Shown: piece by piece, positions 6,799 through 13,915 of the stretch
How the letters are laid out: every line of letters starts with the position of its first letter
Position numbering within the stretch: position 1 is the first letter of the stretch
Assembly: GCA_037968895.1 (NCBI GenBank)
Contig: JBBKWJ010000222.1
Location: forward strand, 1 to 15,143
Reading direction: 5' to 3'
Length of the DNA: 15,143 nucleotides
From: JBBKWJ01 sp037968895
GTDB taxonomy: Bacteria > Actinomycetota > Acidimicrobiia > Acidimicrobiales > SZUA-35
The notes under the pieces: generated by a model
Told to the model about the DNA's origin: nothing
The model's database searches: none
The model's input: the letters and a program-made list of their open reading frames with translations, nothing else
Position numbers and translations under genes: made by a program

Positions 6799-9612
6799 TT
6801 AGGCAGAAATACGGAGTGACGCAGCCGGTGTTTCTCGCCCCGAGCGTGCGGCGGGAGCGACTGCGGCAAGTAGCGCCAGCGCAAGTGACACAACCCCGAT
6901 CACGGTAAGGGCGGTGCTTGGCACGACGAAGTCGAGACCGGTCTCGAACGCCGTCGACTTGGTGAGGACCTGCCACGCACTCAGCGTTCCAAGCCCAATT
7001 CCCAAAACGACACCCTGCACGCCGATGAACGCCGCCTCAACAACAAACATTGATCGGATCTGCGAGCGAGCGACGCCCATTGCTCGAAGCATGCCGATCT
7101 CTCGACGACGCTCTCGAACAGCACGGGTGAGCACGACACCGAGGCCGACGATTCCAATAAGTAGGCCGAGGCCGAGATAGCCCTGGAGCATTGTCACGAA
7201 GCTGTCCTGACCCGCCAACTCTTCTTCGGCGCGATCCAGGAACGTCGCAGCATCGACACCGCGTTCCGGCGAACTGGCGGTCAAGCCAGCGGTTACCGCT
7301 TCCGCATCACGCCCATCGACCGAGGCGTAGAATCGTGTCGGAATCAATGGCTCGTTGTAGAGCGACGGCGCAGCGTCAAGGCCGAGGAAAAATCCACCAT
7401 CGACGAGCCACTGTTGTTCGCTGGTCCCGGCAACAGTGGCCATGAGTGCCCGTCCGCCCGGACCCTCCATCCGCAATATGTCGCCAGGAGCAGTCTCTAG
7501 GTCGTCTGGAGCAATCGTCCAAACGGTGCCGTCTGCGTCAGGGCCAGCAGCGACGGCCGCCCAGGCCTCGGCGTCTGACGAAAAGCGATCGTCACGACGC
7601 GTGGTCGACGGTGGATCAACCAGCTCGAAGCCAGGCTGAATCATCGAAACTGGCCAGTCGTCGAAAGGAGTGTCGATGGCGGATGCCGTGCTGTCGAGCG
7701 CCTGCACACTCGCCCAGGATCGAGCGATTGGCGCCACTAAGGCGATCCCAGGCGTTTCAAGCAATTCGTCGGCGCTATAGCCGGAGCTGGGGTTTGTGTC
7801 GACGATGACTTCGTAGCCACCGCCCGCCCGTTGTGCGAGAGCCGGCCCTTGAGTCAGGAACACGGCGTTCACAATGACCATGAATGAGACGGTGAACAGG
7901 ACTAGTGCAAACATTGCGACGAGCATCACCGATCGGATCGGGCGATCAAGTGGATGTGCTAACCCGAGCTTGGCGCCGATGCTGCCGCCGCTCATCCGGG
8001 AAGTGACGGCGAGCCAGACGTTGTCAAGGTTCGCGACCAGGACCGATGCCAACCCGACGAGCAGGACGCCCTGCATGAGAAAGACGTCGACATCGGGGTT
8101 GTCCATTGTCTTCGGCAGAATTCCAAAAACCATGGCGGCCCAAATGAGGCCGGCCACGCAACCAGCAAACGTTGCGATTCGCGCCGGGAGCACAAGCTTC
8201 GCAAACGGAATGAGAGCGACACAGGCCAGCACCGGTGCGGCAAGGGCGACTACGGCAACGTCTGATGCAAGAACGATCGCGACTGCTGCCAGAGCAAGCC
8301 CGATGCCTCCAGTGATCAGGGACCGACGGCGTCCGCTCTTGTGTTTGTCTTCGCCAATGTCTTTGATGGCCCGAACAATCGTGAGTCGCGTGGAGCGAAG
8401 ACAGGTTCCAATCACAGTCAGTTGGGAGATGGCAAAGCCGATAACAGCTCCAGAAAGAAGACTCGCCGGCACGATCGCAGTTGTGAGGCTGAACGGTGCG
8501 TCTGCGGCCAACGTGCTATTCGCGTAGGAGACGACGGCGGCGCCAACTCCAATTCCGGTGGCCGCCCCCACGATGGCAGCGAGCACACCGTAAGCGGCGC
8601 CCTCAAGCGCAAAACTGCGAACGATGGTTCCTTGACGGATCCCGATCGCACGCATTGTTCCGATATCGGTTCGACGCTCAGCGGCGAGCATGGCGAAGAG
8701 ATTGACGACCAGCAGAATCCCGGCAATCACGCTGAAGCCACCGATAGTGCCGAAGATGTAGGTCGTCTCTTGTCCTTCGGCGTCAGCGTCAGCTAATAGC
8801 TCTTGCTTGGCCGGGTTGATCTCGGTTCCCTCGGGGAAAAGGTTTGTTAGCTGAGCCATGACCGTGTCCGTACGCTCGGCTCCCTCGTAGACACCGCCTC
8901 GGTTTGAGACGACTACCAGCGATTCGCTGAGGTCTGCGGGAAGGTTGAGCGAGAGCGCACCAGGAGCGCCAACAATGTCGCCTAGCCCCGCCAGCCCCTT
9001 GGCTGGCACCACGTCGACGATGGTGAATTGTTGGCCTTCGCCACCGGCGAAGACCTCGAGCGTGTCGCCTTCGGAGACCCCTAGGTCGCCTGCCATCACG
9101 TTGTTGACGATTACTTCAGTGGGGTCCAGCTGCTCAGTCCAACTGCTCAGGCCGGTGGCGTCAGGCTCGTTGCCGAACGCAACCGTGGCGGCCTGGTCCA
9201 GCTCAAGAAATCGCAGTGTTGGTTCGACCACTCGGTTCTCGCCAACCGATCCGGCAGCCACATCGATTGAGTGCAGCATCATGACGCCGTCGACGTCGCT
9301 GAATTCGGCGGTCTGGATTGCGCTCGCTGCCGCTTCGGCATCGGAAGTTGAAGGGACCACAATGAACTCGTCGATTGGCCCGAGTTTGGTTTCAGCGATG
9401 TTCCGAATCGAGTGATCGAAACTATCTCCAATCACGAACGACGCAGTGATGAGAGCGGTTGCCAACATTGAGCCACCGACGACAAGAACGGCTTCGCCGC
9501 GGCGGCGAGCGAGATTCCGTAGCCCTAAGCGCCTGATAGTCGGCCGTCGAATGAAGTCAAAGATGGTTATTGGAAGAAGTAGAGCGAGGACAACGATCGC
9601 GACGACGGTCAT
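6799..9612 (-). CDS. Large FtsX-family ABC transporter permease (937 aa)
   Basis: This is the membrane subunit of the second exporter. A hydrophobic segment at residues 2-20 precedes a basic loop (RNLARRRGEA) and the first canonical FtsX segment (about 41-61), so there is one more N-terminal helix than in the 830-aa permease. A large extracytoplasmic domain (about 65-280) is followed by the first FtsX core, with coupling motif ERRTDIGTMRAIG. Then come a run of hydrophobic segments, a second extracytoplasmic domain and the C-terminal FtsX core with ERRREIGMLRAMG. This duplicated design is known for actinobacterial exporters of lipids or antimicrobial compounds. The start overlaps the ATPase stop (ATGA). 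It is convergent with the dehydrogenase. Position downstream of the two-component genes and the shared promoter motif suggest induction by envelope stress. Confidence 0.95.
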   Translation of the reverse strand: MTVVAIVVLALLLPITIFDFIRRPTIRRLGLRNLARRRGEAVLVVGGSMLATALITASFVIGDSFDHSIRNIAETKLGPIDEFIVVPSTSDAEAAASAIQTAEFSDVDGVMMLHSIDVAAGSVGENRVVEPTLRFLELDQAATVAFGNEPDATGLSSWTEQLDPTEVIVNNVMAGDLGVSEGDTLEVFAGGEGQQFTIVDVVPAKGLAGLGDIVGAPGALSLNLPADLSESLVVVSNRGGVYEGAERTDTVMAQLTNLFPEGTEINPAKQELLADADAEGQETTYIFGTIGGFSVIAGILLVVNLFAMLAAERRTDIGTMRAIGIRQGTIVRSFALEGAAYGVLAAIVGAATGIGVGAAVVSYANSTLAADAPFSLTTAIVPASLLSGAVIGFAISQLTVIGTCLRSTRLTIVRAIKDIGEDKHKSGRRRSLITGGIGLALAAVAIVLASDVAVVALAAPVLACVALIPFAKLVLPARIATFAGCVAGLIWAAMVFGILPKTMDNPDVDVFLMQGVLLVGLASVLVANLDNVWLAVTSRMSGGSIGAKLGLAHPLDRPIRSVMLVAMFALVLFTVSFMVIVNAVFLTQGPALAQRAGGGYEVIVDTNPSSGYSADELLETPGIALVAPIARSWASVQALDSTASAIDTPFDDWPVSMIQPGFELVDPPSTTRRDDRFSSDAEAWAAVAAGPDADGTVWTIAPDDLETAPGDILRMEGPGGRALMATVAGTSEQQWLVDGGFFLGLDAAPSLYNEPLIPTRFYASVDGRDAEAVTAGLTASSPERGVDAATFLDRAEEELAGQDSFVTMLQGYLGLGLLIGIVGLGVVLTRAVRERRREIGMLRAMGVARSQIRSMFVVEAAFIGVQGVVLGIGLGTLSAWQVLTKSTAFETGLDFVVPSTALTVIGVVSLALALLAAVAPAARSGRETPAASLRISA

Positions 9613-10343
9613 CGGACAACCCCGTCCTTAACTTCGACAAGCCGGTCAGCGGACTTGCCGAGTTCTTGATCATGAGTGACGATCACAAATGTTTGCCCAG
9701 CTTCATTTGCTTGGCGAAAGACATCGAGCACGAGTCCGGCTGTCGTGCTGTCGAGGTTTCCCGTCGGCTCATCGGCCCAGACGACTGCTGGCTTGGTGAT
9801 GAGGGCTCGAGCGATGGCGACACGCTGCTGTTCGCCGCCTGAGAGTTCAGCTGGGCGGTGTCGCGCTCGCTCTCCCAATCCAACTTGAGTGAGTCCCTTT
9901 GCCGCCGTCTCGCGAGCGACACTCGGCTTGGTGCCAGACGCGAGCAACGGAAGCTCGACGTTTTCAGCCGCGCTAAGCACCGGAATAAGATTGAAGCTTT
10001 GGAAAATGAAACCCATGCGCTGCGCACGGTGGGTTGTGCGAGCTCGATCCTTTAATACATGAATCTCTTTGCCGTCGATGTGAACCGTGCCGCTGTCAAT
10101 CGAGTCGATTCCGGAGAGACAGTTGAGCAGAGTCGACTTGCCGTTGCCGGAGGGTCCCATCACCACAACGAACTGGCCTTGATTGATGTCGAGGTCGACA
10201 CTGTTGAGAGCATGGACGGCGATGTCGCCAGCCCAGTAGGTCTTCGTTACTGACCTCGCTGAAACTATTGGCAATTCATTTGCCAATAGATCGGCGTCGT
10301 GGTCGTTCGTTGGGCGGTGTTGTGTTCGCATCGGGATTGTCAT
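9609..10343 (-). CDS. ABC transporter ATP-binding protein (LolD/MacB type, 244 aa)
   Basis: This is the ATPase of the second exporter. Visible motifs: Walker A GPSGNGKST (63-71), Q-loop Gln115 in GFIFQSFNLIPVLSAAENV, signature LSGGEQQR (167-174), Walker B VVWADEPTG (187-195) with Glu192, and switch His224. An unusual N-terminal extension of about 25 polar residues precedes the first strand. The ATG at 10343 has GGAG only two bases upstream; the ATG at 10331 (MRTQHRP) is an alternative with no better ribosome site. It is the first gene of its transcript. Its upstream region (10344-10470) carries the tandem octamer shared with the kinase/PspC promoter region, so I infer control by the neighbouring response regulator. 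Confidence 0.94.
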   Translation of the reverse strand: MTIPMRTQHRPTNDHDADLLANELPIVSARSVTKTYWAGDIAVHALNSVDLDINQGQFVVVMGPSGNGKSTLLNCLSGIDSIDSGTVHIDGKEIHVLKDRARTTHRAQRMGFIFQSFNLIPVLSAAENVELPLLASGTKPSVARETAAKGLTQVGLGERARHRPAELSGGEQQRVAIARALITKPAVVWADEPTGNLDSTTAGLVLDVFRQANEAGQTFVIVTHDQELGKSADRLVEVKDGVVR

Positions 10344-10388
10344 GTCTCCATGATCAATCCGTTCGACTGTCTATTCGATCGGTGATGC

Positions 10389-10417
10389 CCCTGAGTACAC
10401 CCTGAGTGTCTCAGGGT
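10389..10417. promoter_or_regulatory. Tandem CCCTGAGT octamers plus inverted half-site, candidate response-regulator operator
   Basis: CCCTGAGT occurs at 10389-10396 and 10400-10407, exactly 11 bp apart. The inverted half TCAGGGT follows at 10411-10417, making ACCCTGAGTGTCTCAGGGT an 8-bp stem with a 3-base loop (10399-10417). The same tandem arrangement with the same period is found at 12387-12405. Read on the minus strand, the inner repeat ends 45 bases before the ATPase start, a usual distance for an activator site. Assignment to the adjacent NarL-type regulator is inference. A weak terminator for the regulator gene is the alternative, but no T-run follows. Confidence 0.6.
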
Positions 10418-10419
10418 CC

Positions 10420-10456
10420 TGCGAACGTTTTGGGGTCAGACCCCGAAGCGTTCGCA
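10420..10456. repeat. 37-nt hairpin with GGGGTCAGACCCC core, REP-like palindrome or terminator
   Basis: The arms TGCGAACG (10420-10427) and CGTTCGCA (10449-10456) pair perfectly. Inside them TTTT/GAAG pair with two G-T wobbles, and GGGGT/ACCCC (10432-10436 / 10440-10444) close on a CAG loop, giving a 17-bp stem. It begins 14 bases past the stop of the response regulator. No T-run follows on either strand, so an intrinsic terminator is less likely than a dispersed palindromic element. The GGGGTCAGACCCC core is, from memory, common in REP-like palindromes of environmental bacteria; only one copy is seen in this window. Confidence 0.6.
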
Positions 10457-10470
10457 GCAGGCGTTCGTGG

Positions 10471-11112
10471 CTAGACGATTCGTCGGCGGGCGGCCCAGCT
10501 TGAGAGTTCGTGCCGGCTTGAGAGCTGAAGCTTGCGCAGGACCTTGGATGCGTGAGTCTCGACGGTCTTAATGGAAATGTTCAAACGGCGCGCGATTTCT
10601 TTATAGGCGTAGCCACGAGCGAGCAGGCGCATGACCTCTTGCTCCCGGGGCGAGAGACGGTCGAGCTCAGGGTCGGTTGGTTCCGGGATGGTGGCGGAGA
10701 ATGCATCGATGACGAAACCTGCGAGCCGGGGGGAAAACACCGCATCACCTTCGGCGATTCGGATCACTGCCTCAATGAGCTCTGTGTCTTTGATGGCCTT
10801 GGTGACGTAGCCCCTTGCACCCGCACGGATCACCGAGATGACGTCGTCTGGCGCATCGGAAACCGATAGCGCAAGAAACTTGGTTTCGATTCCTCTGGCC
10901 GTAATCGCGTTGATGACGTCGGCACCAGTTCCTGACGGAAGATGCACATCGAGCAACACCACATCAGGAGTGCGATCGGCGATCGCATCGACGGCTTCGT
11001 GGACGTCAGCCGCCTCACCGATCACCCTGACTGCATCGCCTAGCTGTGCTTTCACACCAGCGCGGACGAGGTCGTGATCGTCAACGATGACGACGCTTGG
11101 TTGGTAGGCCAC
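10471..11112 (-). CDS. NarL/LuxR-family response regulator (213 aa)
   Basis: This is the transcription factor partner of the kinase encoded just upstream. The receiver domain (about 6-120) has the acidic pair Asp11/Asp12, phospho-acceptor Asp55 in VVLLDVHLP, Ser83 in the Thr/Ser position and Lys105 in VTKAIKD. The C-terminal LuxR-type helix-turn-helix begins at LSPREQEVMRLLARG and contains NISIKTVETHASKVLRKL, the recognition helix region. The start is GTG, whose G is shared with the TAG stop of the kinase gene (TAGTG), so translation is coupled and no clear Shine-Dalgarno sequence is seen. LiaR-like regulators of this type answer cell-envelope stress; the neighbouring kinase architecture supports that role. 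Likely targets are the tandem octamers on either side of the two-component genes. Confidence 0.95.
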   Translation of the reverse strand: MAYQPSVVIVDDHDLVRAGVKAQLGDAVRVIGEAADVHEAVDAIADRTPDVVLLDVHLPSGTGADVINAITARGIETKFLALSVSDAPDDVISVIRAGARGYVTKAIKDTELIEAVIRIAEGDAVFSPRLAGFVIDAFSATIPEPTDPELDRLSPREQEVMRLLARGYAYKEIARRLNISIKTVETHASKVLRKLQLSSRHELSSWAARRRIV

Positions 11113-12335
11113 TACGAACTACTTTCTGGTTGCCGGGGCAGCACGAGTTCAACTTCGGTGCCTTCCCCGAGGGTAGAGACGATTGTTGCCTGACCGCCAG
11201 CCCGAGTCATTCGAGCCTCAATCGAGTTTGCGATGCCTCGCCGATCGGCGGCAATCTGCTCTCGGTCAAAGCCAGCGCCGCGATCTCTGACATAGATCTC
11301 AAGGGCGTCGGGACGGCTCTCAGCGTAGACATCAACCCGGTCTGCCTTTGAGTGTTTTGCCGCATTTACTAGCGCTTCCCTTACGGCCGAGAGCGCCTCA
11401 TCGATTGGCTGGTCAACGAGGCAGTCGCCGGAGACGACGACCTCGACCGGTACGTGATAGAGCTCCTCGACCTCGGACGCAAGCTCATCAAGTCGTCCCC
11501 TCACGCTGCCGCCTTGGCGCGACACACGATCAGGATCGAGCCAGTTTCGAAGTTCACGTTCTTGGCGCCGAGCCAGACTAAGCATCGTCTGGGGGTCGTC
11601 ACTATTGCGTTGGATGAGTGTGAGTGTTTGGAGCACTGAGTCGTGAAGATGGGCGGCGACTGCTGCTCGCTCGTCTGATCGCACCCTGGCTTGCCGTTCT
11701 TGATCGAGCTCCTGCACCACCTGCCACCACCATGGTGCGGTGGCGACGACAGCTATCGCGAGGATGCCGATAACGGCGTAGAGCACAGCCGATGTGTTGA
11801 CGCCGACAATGAAGAAGACGAGCAACGCTGCGCCGAGCGCGGCCAGCACGAGACCAGCGATGGCTTGAGCGAGCGGGTAGCGGCCTTCTGACCGGCGAAC
11901 TGCGGTGGGGCCAAGGCGGCGCCAAGCCAATAACAAACCAAAGGCTGCGATCGCGAGCGGCCACATGACAGCGGGGGGAAGGCCACCAAGTTGGAGGTTC
12001 AAGCCGATCATGCCGATCACCACGAGCCAGAAGCCGACGGTGCGATGGCTCTCTGACTTTCCCTTTGGATGCGGATTCGACGATTCCGGTCGGCCGGTGT
12101 AGTTCAGCCAGGCGATGGTGCCCCAGGTGGCAACATAGAGAAGCGCACCCCAGCCGCCGACAGCGAAGAGGAGGATCCAAGCTAATCGGACCCATCGGAC
12201 GTCGACCCCGACCTCGCGAGCGATAGCGGCCGATGTCCCACTGAGAAGACGTTCCTCGCGATTGATGAGCGGAACCTGCCAAAGGGGGCCGTCGATGGTG
12301 TTGTTTGGTGGAACTGGTGGGGGAGTGCTGGTCAT
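11112..12335 (-). CDS. Sensor histidine kinase with N-terminal PspC domain (HisKA_3 type, 407 aa)
   Basis: This is a membrane-bound kinase of the NarL/LiaS class. With residues numbered from the ATG at 12335, a Pro-rich N-terminus leads into a PspC domain (about 26-79; RLLSGTSAAIAREVGVDVRWVRLAW and following helix). Further hydrophobic segments lie near 100-117, 121-138, 156-182 and 184-201. No large extracytoplasmic domain is present, so sensing is probably within the membrane or through partners. The dimerisation/phosphoacceptor box is HLHDSVLQ, with His231 of LHD as acceptor. The ATPase domain shows NAAKHS (N-box Asn324), DRGAGF, and GEGTEVEL. A GTG at 12347 would add four residues and is equally possible; neither start has a clear ribosome site. 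PspC fused to a NarL-type kinase is an actinobacterial arrangement. The stop overlaps the regulator start. Confidence 0.93.
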   Translation of the reverse strand: MTSTPPPVPPNNTIDGPLWQVPLINREERLLSGTSAAIAREVGVDVRWVRLAWILLFAVGGWGALLYVATWGTIAWLNYTGRPESSNPHPKGKSESHRTVGFWLVVIGMIGLNLQLGGLPPAVMWPLAIAAFGLLLAWRRLGPTAVRRSEGRYPLAQAIAGLVLAALGAALLVFFIVGVNTSAVLYAVIGILAIAVVATAPWWWQVVQELDQERQARVRSDERAAVAAHLHDSVLQTLTLIQRNSDDPQTMLSLARRQERELRNWLDPDRVSRQGGSVRGRLDELASEVEELYHVPVEVVVSGDCLVDQPIDEALSAVREALVNAAKHSKADRVDVYAESRPDALEIYVRDRGAGFDREQIAADRRGIANSIEARMTRAGGQATIVSTLGEGTEVELVLPRQPESSS

Positions 12336-12376
12336 AGGTGTTGCCACAGTCTCTCACGAAGTTCGGCGCCTCGAAA

Positions 12377-12405
12377 TCAGGGTGAACCCTGAGTGCGCCC
12401 CGAGT
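12377..12405. promoter_or_regulatory. Second tandem CCC(T/C)GAGT site, candidate response-regulator operator
   Basis: CCCTGAGT (12387-12394) and CCCCGAGT (12398-12405) are spaced 11 bp apart, matching the pair at 10389-10407. An inverted half TCAGGGT (12377-12383) lies just before, so TCAGGGTGAACCCTGA (12377-12392) is a palindrome with 7-bp arms around GA. The site lies between the divergent kinase and PspC genes, 39 bases from the GTG at 12347 (51 from the ATG at 12335) and 66 bases from the PspC ATG, so it could serve both. A TTGACA at 12405-12410 is not followed by a good -10, as expected for an activator-dependent promoter. Confidence 0.6.
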
Positions 12406-12429
12406 TGACATGGGCGACAATCAAGGAAG

Positions 12430-12446
12430 ACCCCGATTCTCGGGGT
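12430..12446. promoter_or_regulatory. Small palindrome upstream of the PspC/LiaF-like gene
   Basis: ACCCCGA (12430-12436) and TCGGGGT (12440-12446) form a perfect 7-bp inverted repeat around TTC. The half-site resembles the CCC(T/C)GA core of the nearby tandem octamers, so it may be an additional regulator site. It could also be a hairpin in the untranslated leader of the PspC gene. Confidence 0.4.
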
Positions 12447-12471
12447 TGCCCACCTCAAAGAGACTGTTGCT

Positions 12472-13719
12472 ATGGAAACAGAAACTAACTCCCAAGAGGG
12501 CCCACCGCCCGACCAAGGCCCGATCCCTCCTTCCAATCCACCACCAATGCGTTCGCGCCATCTCGTCCGAGGTCCAGGCGGCCCCGTCGGCGGTGTAGCT
12601 ACTGGCATCGCCAACTACTTTGGCGTTGACCCGCTAGTGGTGCAGATCGCCTTCGTGGTCACGTCCTTCTTTGGCGGAGCGGGCGTGCTCTTCTATCTTG
12701 CAGGCTGGTTCCTGATTCCGGCCTATGACCGGAGCCCGGCTGACCGCAGCGGCGTCGGTCGTATCGTCGCAGGTTCGCTCGGGCTTGTCATCGGCGCGAT
12801 GGCGGTGCTGTCAATTATCGGCGGCGACGGATCGCTCATCTTGCCATTGTTGGTTGTCGGCGGTGGCATCTACCTCCTGAGCCAACGTCCTGGCGAGTCC
12901 GCGGCCTTGGTCGGCGACGTGAAAGACCTGCTTCGACCAAGGAACCAGCCGGTCCATCCGTATCGAGATCCGGCTGCGCCGTCGCAAGATCAAGGCTGGG
13001 CGATACCTCGTACCGATGGCAGTGCATATGCCGAAGACTTCGATCCAGAAAAGTATCCACCGCCTGCGAGCCAGTATTACGTGCCTCCGTCGCCGACCCC
13101 ACCCCGCCAACCAGGGCCACCGATCACTGCCGTAGTGCTTGCACTGTCGGCGGTTGTGGCCGGCATGATGATCTGGCTCAACTACGCAACGAGTCTCGAC
13201 ATCGGAGCGGCTGCCATCTTCGGCTCGGTGCTAGCTCTCTGCGGCGCTGGTCTTGTTGTTAGTGCGTTCACCGGTCGAGCGTGGGGCTTGGTGCCAGTCG
13301 GTCTGATCGCAGCGCTCGGCGTCGCAATCGCACCGGTTGCCGACATCGCAATCTCAAGTGACCGATTCGGCGAGTTCAGATACGACGTCCTCGTTCAATC
13401 CGACTTGGCGGCGAGCTACGACGTTGGTGCCGGCGAACTCACCTTGGATCTAACCGCTCTTGACCTTGTCGACGACCAATCAGTACTGCTCGACATGGGC
13501 GCTGGTTCGCTTGTGGTCATCCTTCCCCGAGATATGGCAGTTGATGTGACAGCTGAGGCTCGATTCGGCGACGTGCGTCTTCTCGGCAGGAGCGATGAAG
13601 GTGTCGGCATTGAGCTAACCGACAACTATCGCCCGCTCGGCGCCCCATCAGACGAACCAGTCCTCACGATTGACGCAACAACACGATTCGGCGAAGTGGT
13701 GATTCGACATGAAAACTAA
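12472..13719 (+). CDS. PspC-domain membrane protein with LiaF-like C-terminal domain (415 aa)
   Basis: This is a probable sensor or modulator in the envelope-stress response. Residues 1-26 are Pro-rich and cytoplasmic. A PspC domain (about 28-86) has the typical GGVATGIANYFGVDPLVVQIAF stretch. Hydrophobic segments follow near 98-116 and 121-136. A Pro-rich linker (about 158-216), three further segments (about 218-236, 244-265, 270-292) and a C-terminal beta-rich domain (about 305-413) come next, with repeated turns such as VGAGELTLDLTALDL, MGAGSLVVILPRDMAV and ARFGDVRLLG. This pattern matches the LiaF/DUF2154 'toastrack' domain. LiaF-like proteins restrain or tune a LiaS-type kinase; here the divergent kinase carries its own PspC domain, which suggests direct pairing. 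The start is ATG with only a weak AAAGAGA upstream. Confidence 0.9.
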   Translation: METETNSQEGPPPDQGPIPPSNPPPMRSRHLVRGPGGPVGGVATGIANYFGVDPLVVQIAFVVTSFFGGAGVLFYLAGWFLIPAYDRSPADRSGVGRIVAGSLGLVIGAMAVLSIIGGDGSLILPLLVVGGGIYLLSQRPGESAALVGDVKDLLRPRNQPVHPYRDPAAPSQDQGWAIPRTDGSAYAEDFDPEKYPPPASQYYVPPSPTPPRQPGPPITAVVLALSAVVAGMMIWLNYATSLDIGAAAIFGSVLALCGAGLVVSAFTGRAWGLVPVGLIAALGVAIAPVADIAISSDRFGEFRYDVLVQSDLAASYDVGAGELTLDLTALDLVDDQSVLLDMGAGSLVVILPRDMAVDVTAEARFGDVRLLGRSDEGVGIELTDNYRPLGAPSDEPVLTIDATTRFGEVVIRHEN

Positions 13720-13915
13720 CAATCGACCGGCTGTTGGCCGGCTCCTGCTCGGCACACTCTTTCTTTCGCTCGGCATCGCCGCAATTGTGGCGGGCACATC
13801 GAGCGTCGATGCGGGGCCAGCTCTCGGGCTCGCACTCGTTGTCGGAGGAGCGGTCACCCTCGGAGCAGTCCTCTACGGGCGGTCGCAAGCTTCTCTGCTT
13901 GACGAAAACTACTAG
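13709..13915 (+). CDS. Small two-helix membrane protein (68 aa)
   Basis: I do not recognise a family. The sequence has a short basic N-terminus (KTNNRPAVGR), a hydrophobic segment at about 11-28 (LLLGTLFLSLGIAAIVAG), a short loop (TSSVDAG) and a second hydrophobic segment at about 36-55, followed by a polar tail. Both ends are therefore probably cytoplasmic. The ATG lies 11 bases inside the end of the PspC/LiaF-like gene, so it is probably translated by coupling and belongs to the same transcript. Its TAG stop and the opposite-strand ArsR stop share the palindrome CTAG (13912-13915). A modulator of the PspC protein or kinase is a reasonable guess from position only. Confidence 0.72.
   Translation: MKTNNRPAVGRLLLGTLFLSLGIAAIVAGTSSVDAGPALGLALVVGGAVTLGAVLYGRSQASLLDENY

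Noticed and set aside
7874..8527. Plus-strand open frame of 217 codons, and similar frames at 8341-8796 and 8945-9415
   Set aside because: They are antisense to the 937-aa permease; long antisense frames are expected in GC-biased coding sequence.
10671..10677. Single TCAGGGT half-site inside the response regulator gene
   Set aside because: It has no tandem partner at an 11-bp period and lies in coding sequence; a 7-mer is expected by chance in a window of this size.
11602..12420. Minus-strand open frame of 272 codons
   Set aside because: It is an alternative frame of the sensor kinase gene, Arg/Ser/Pro/His-rich with no domain, and it would run across the operator region.
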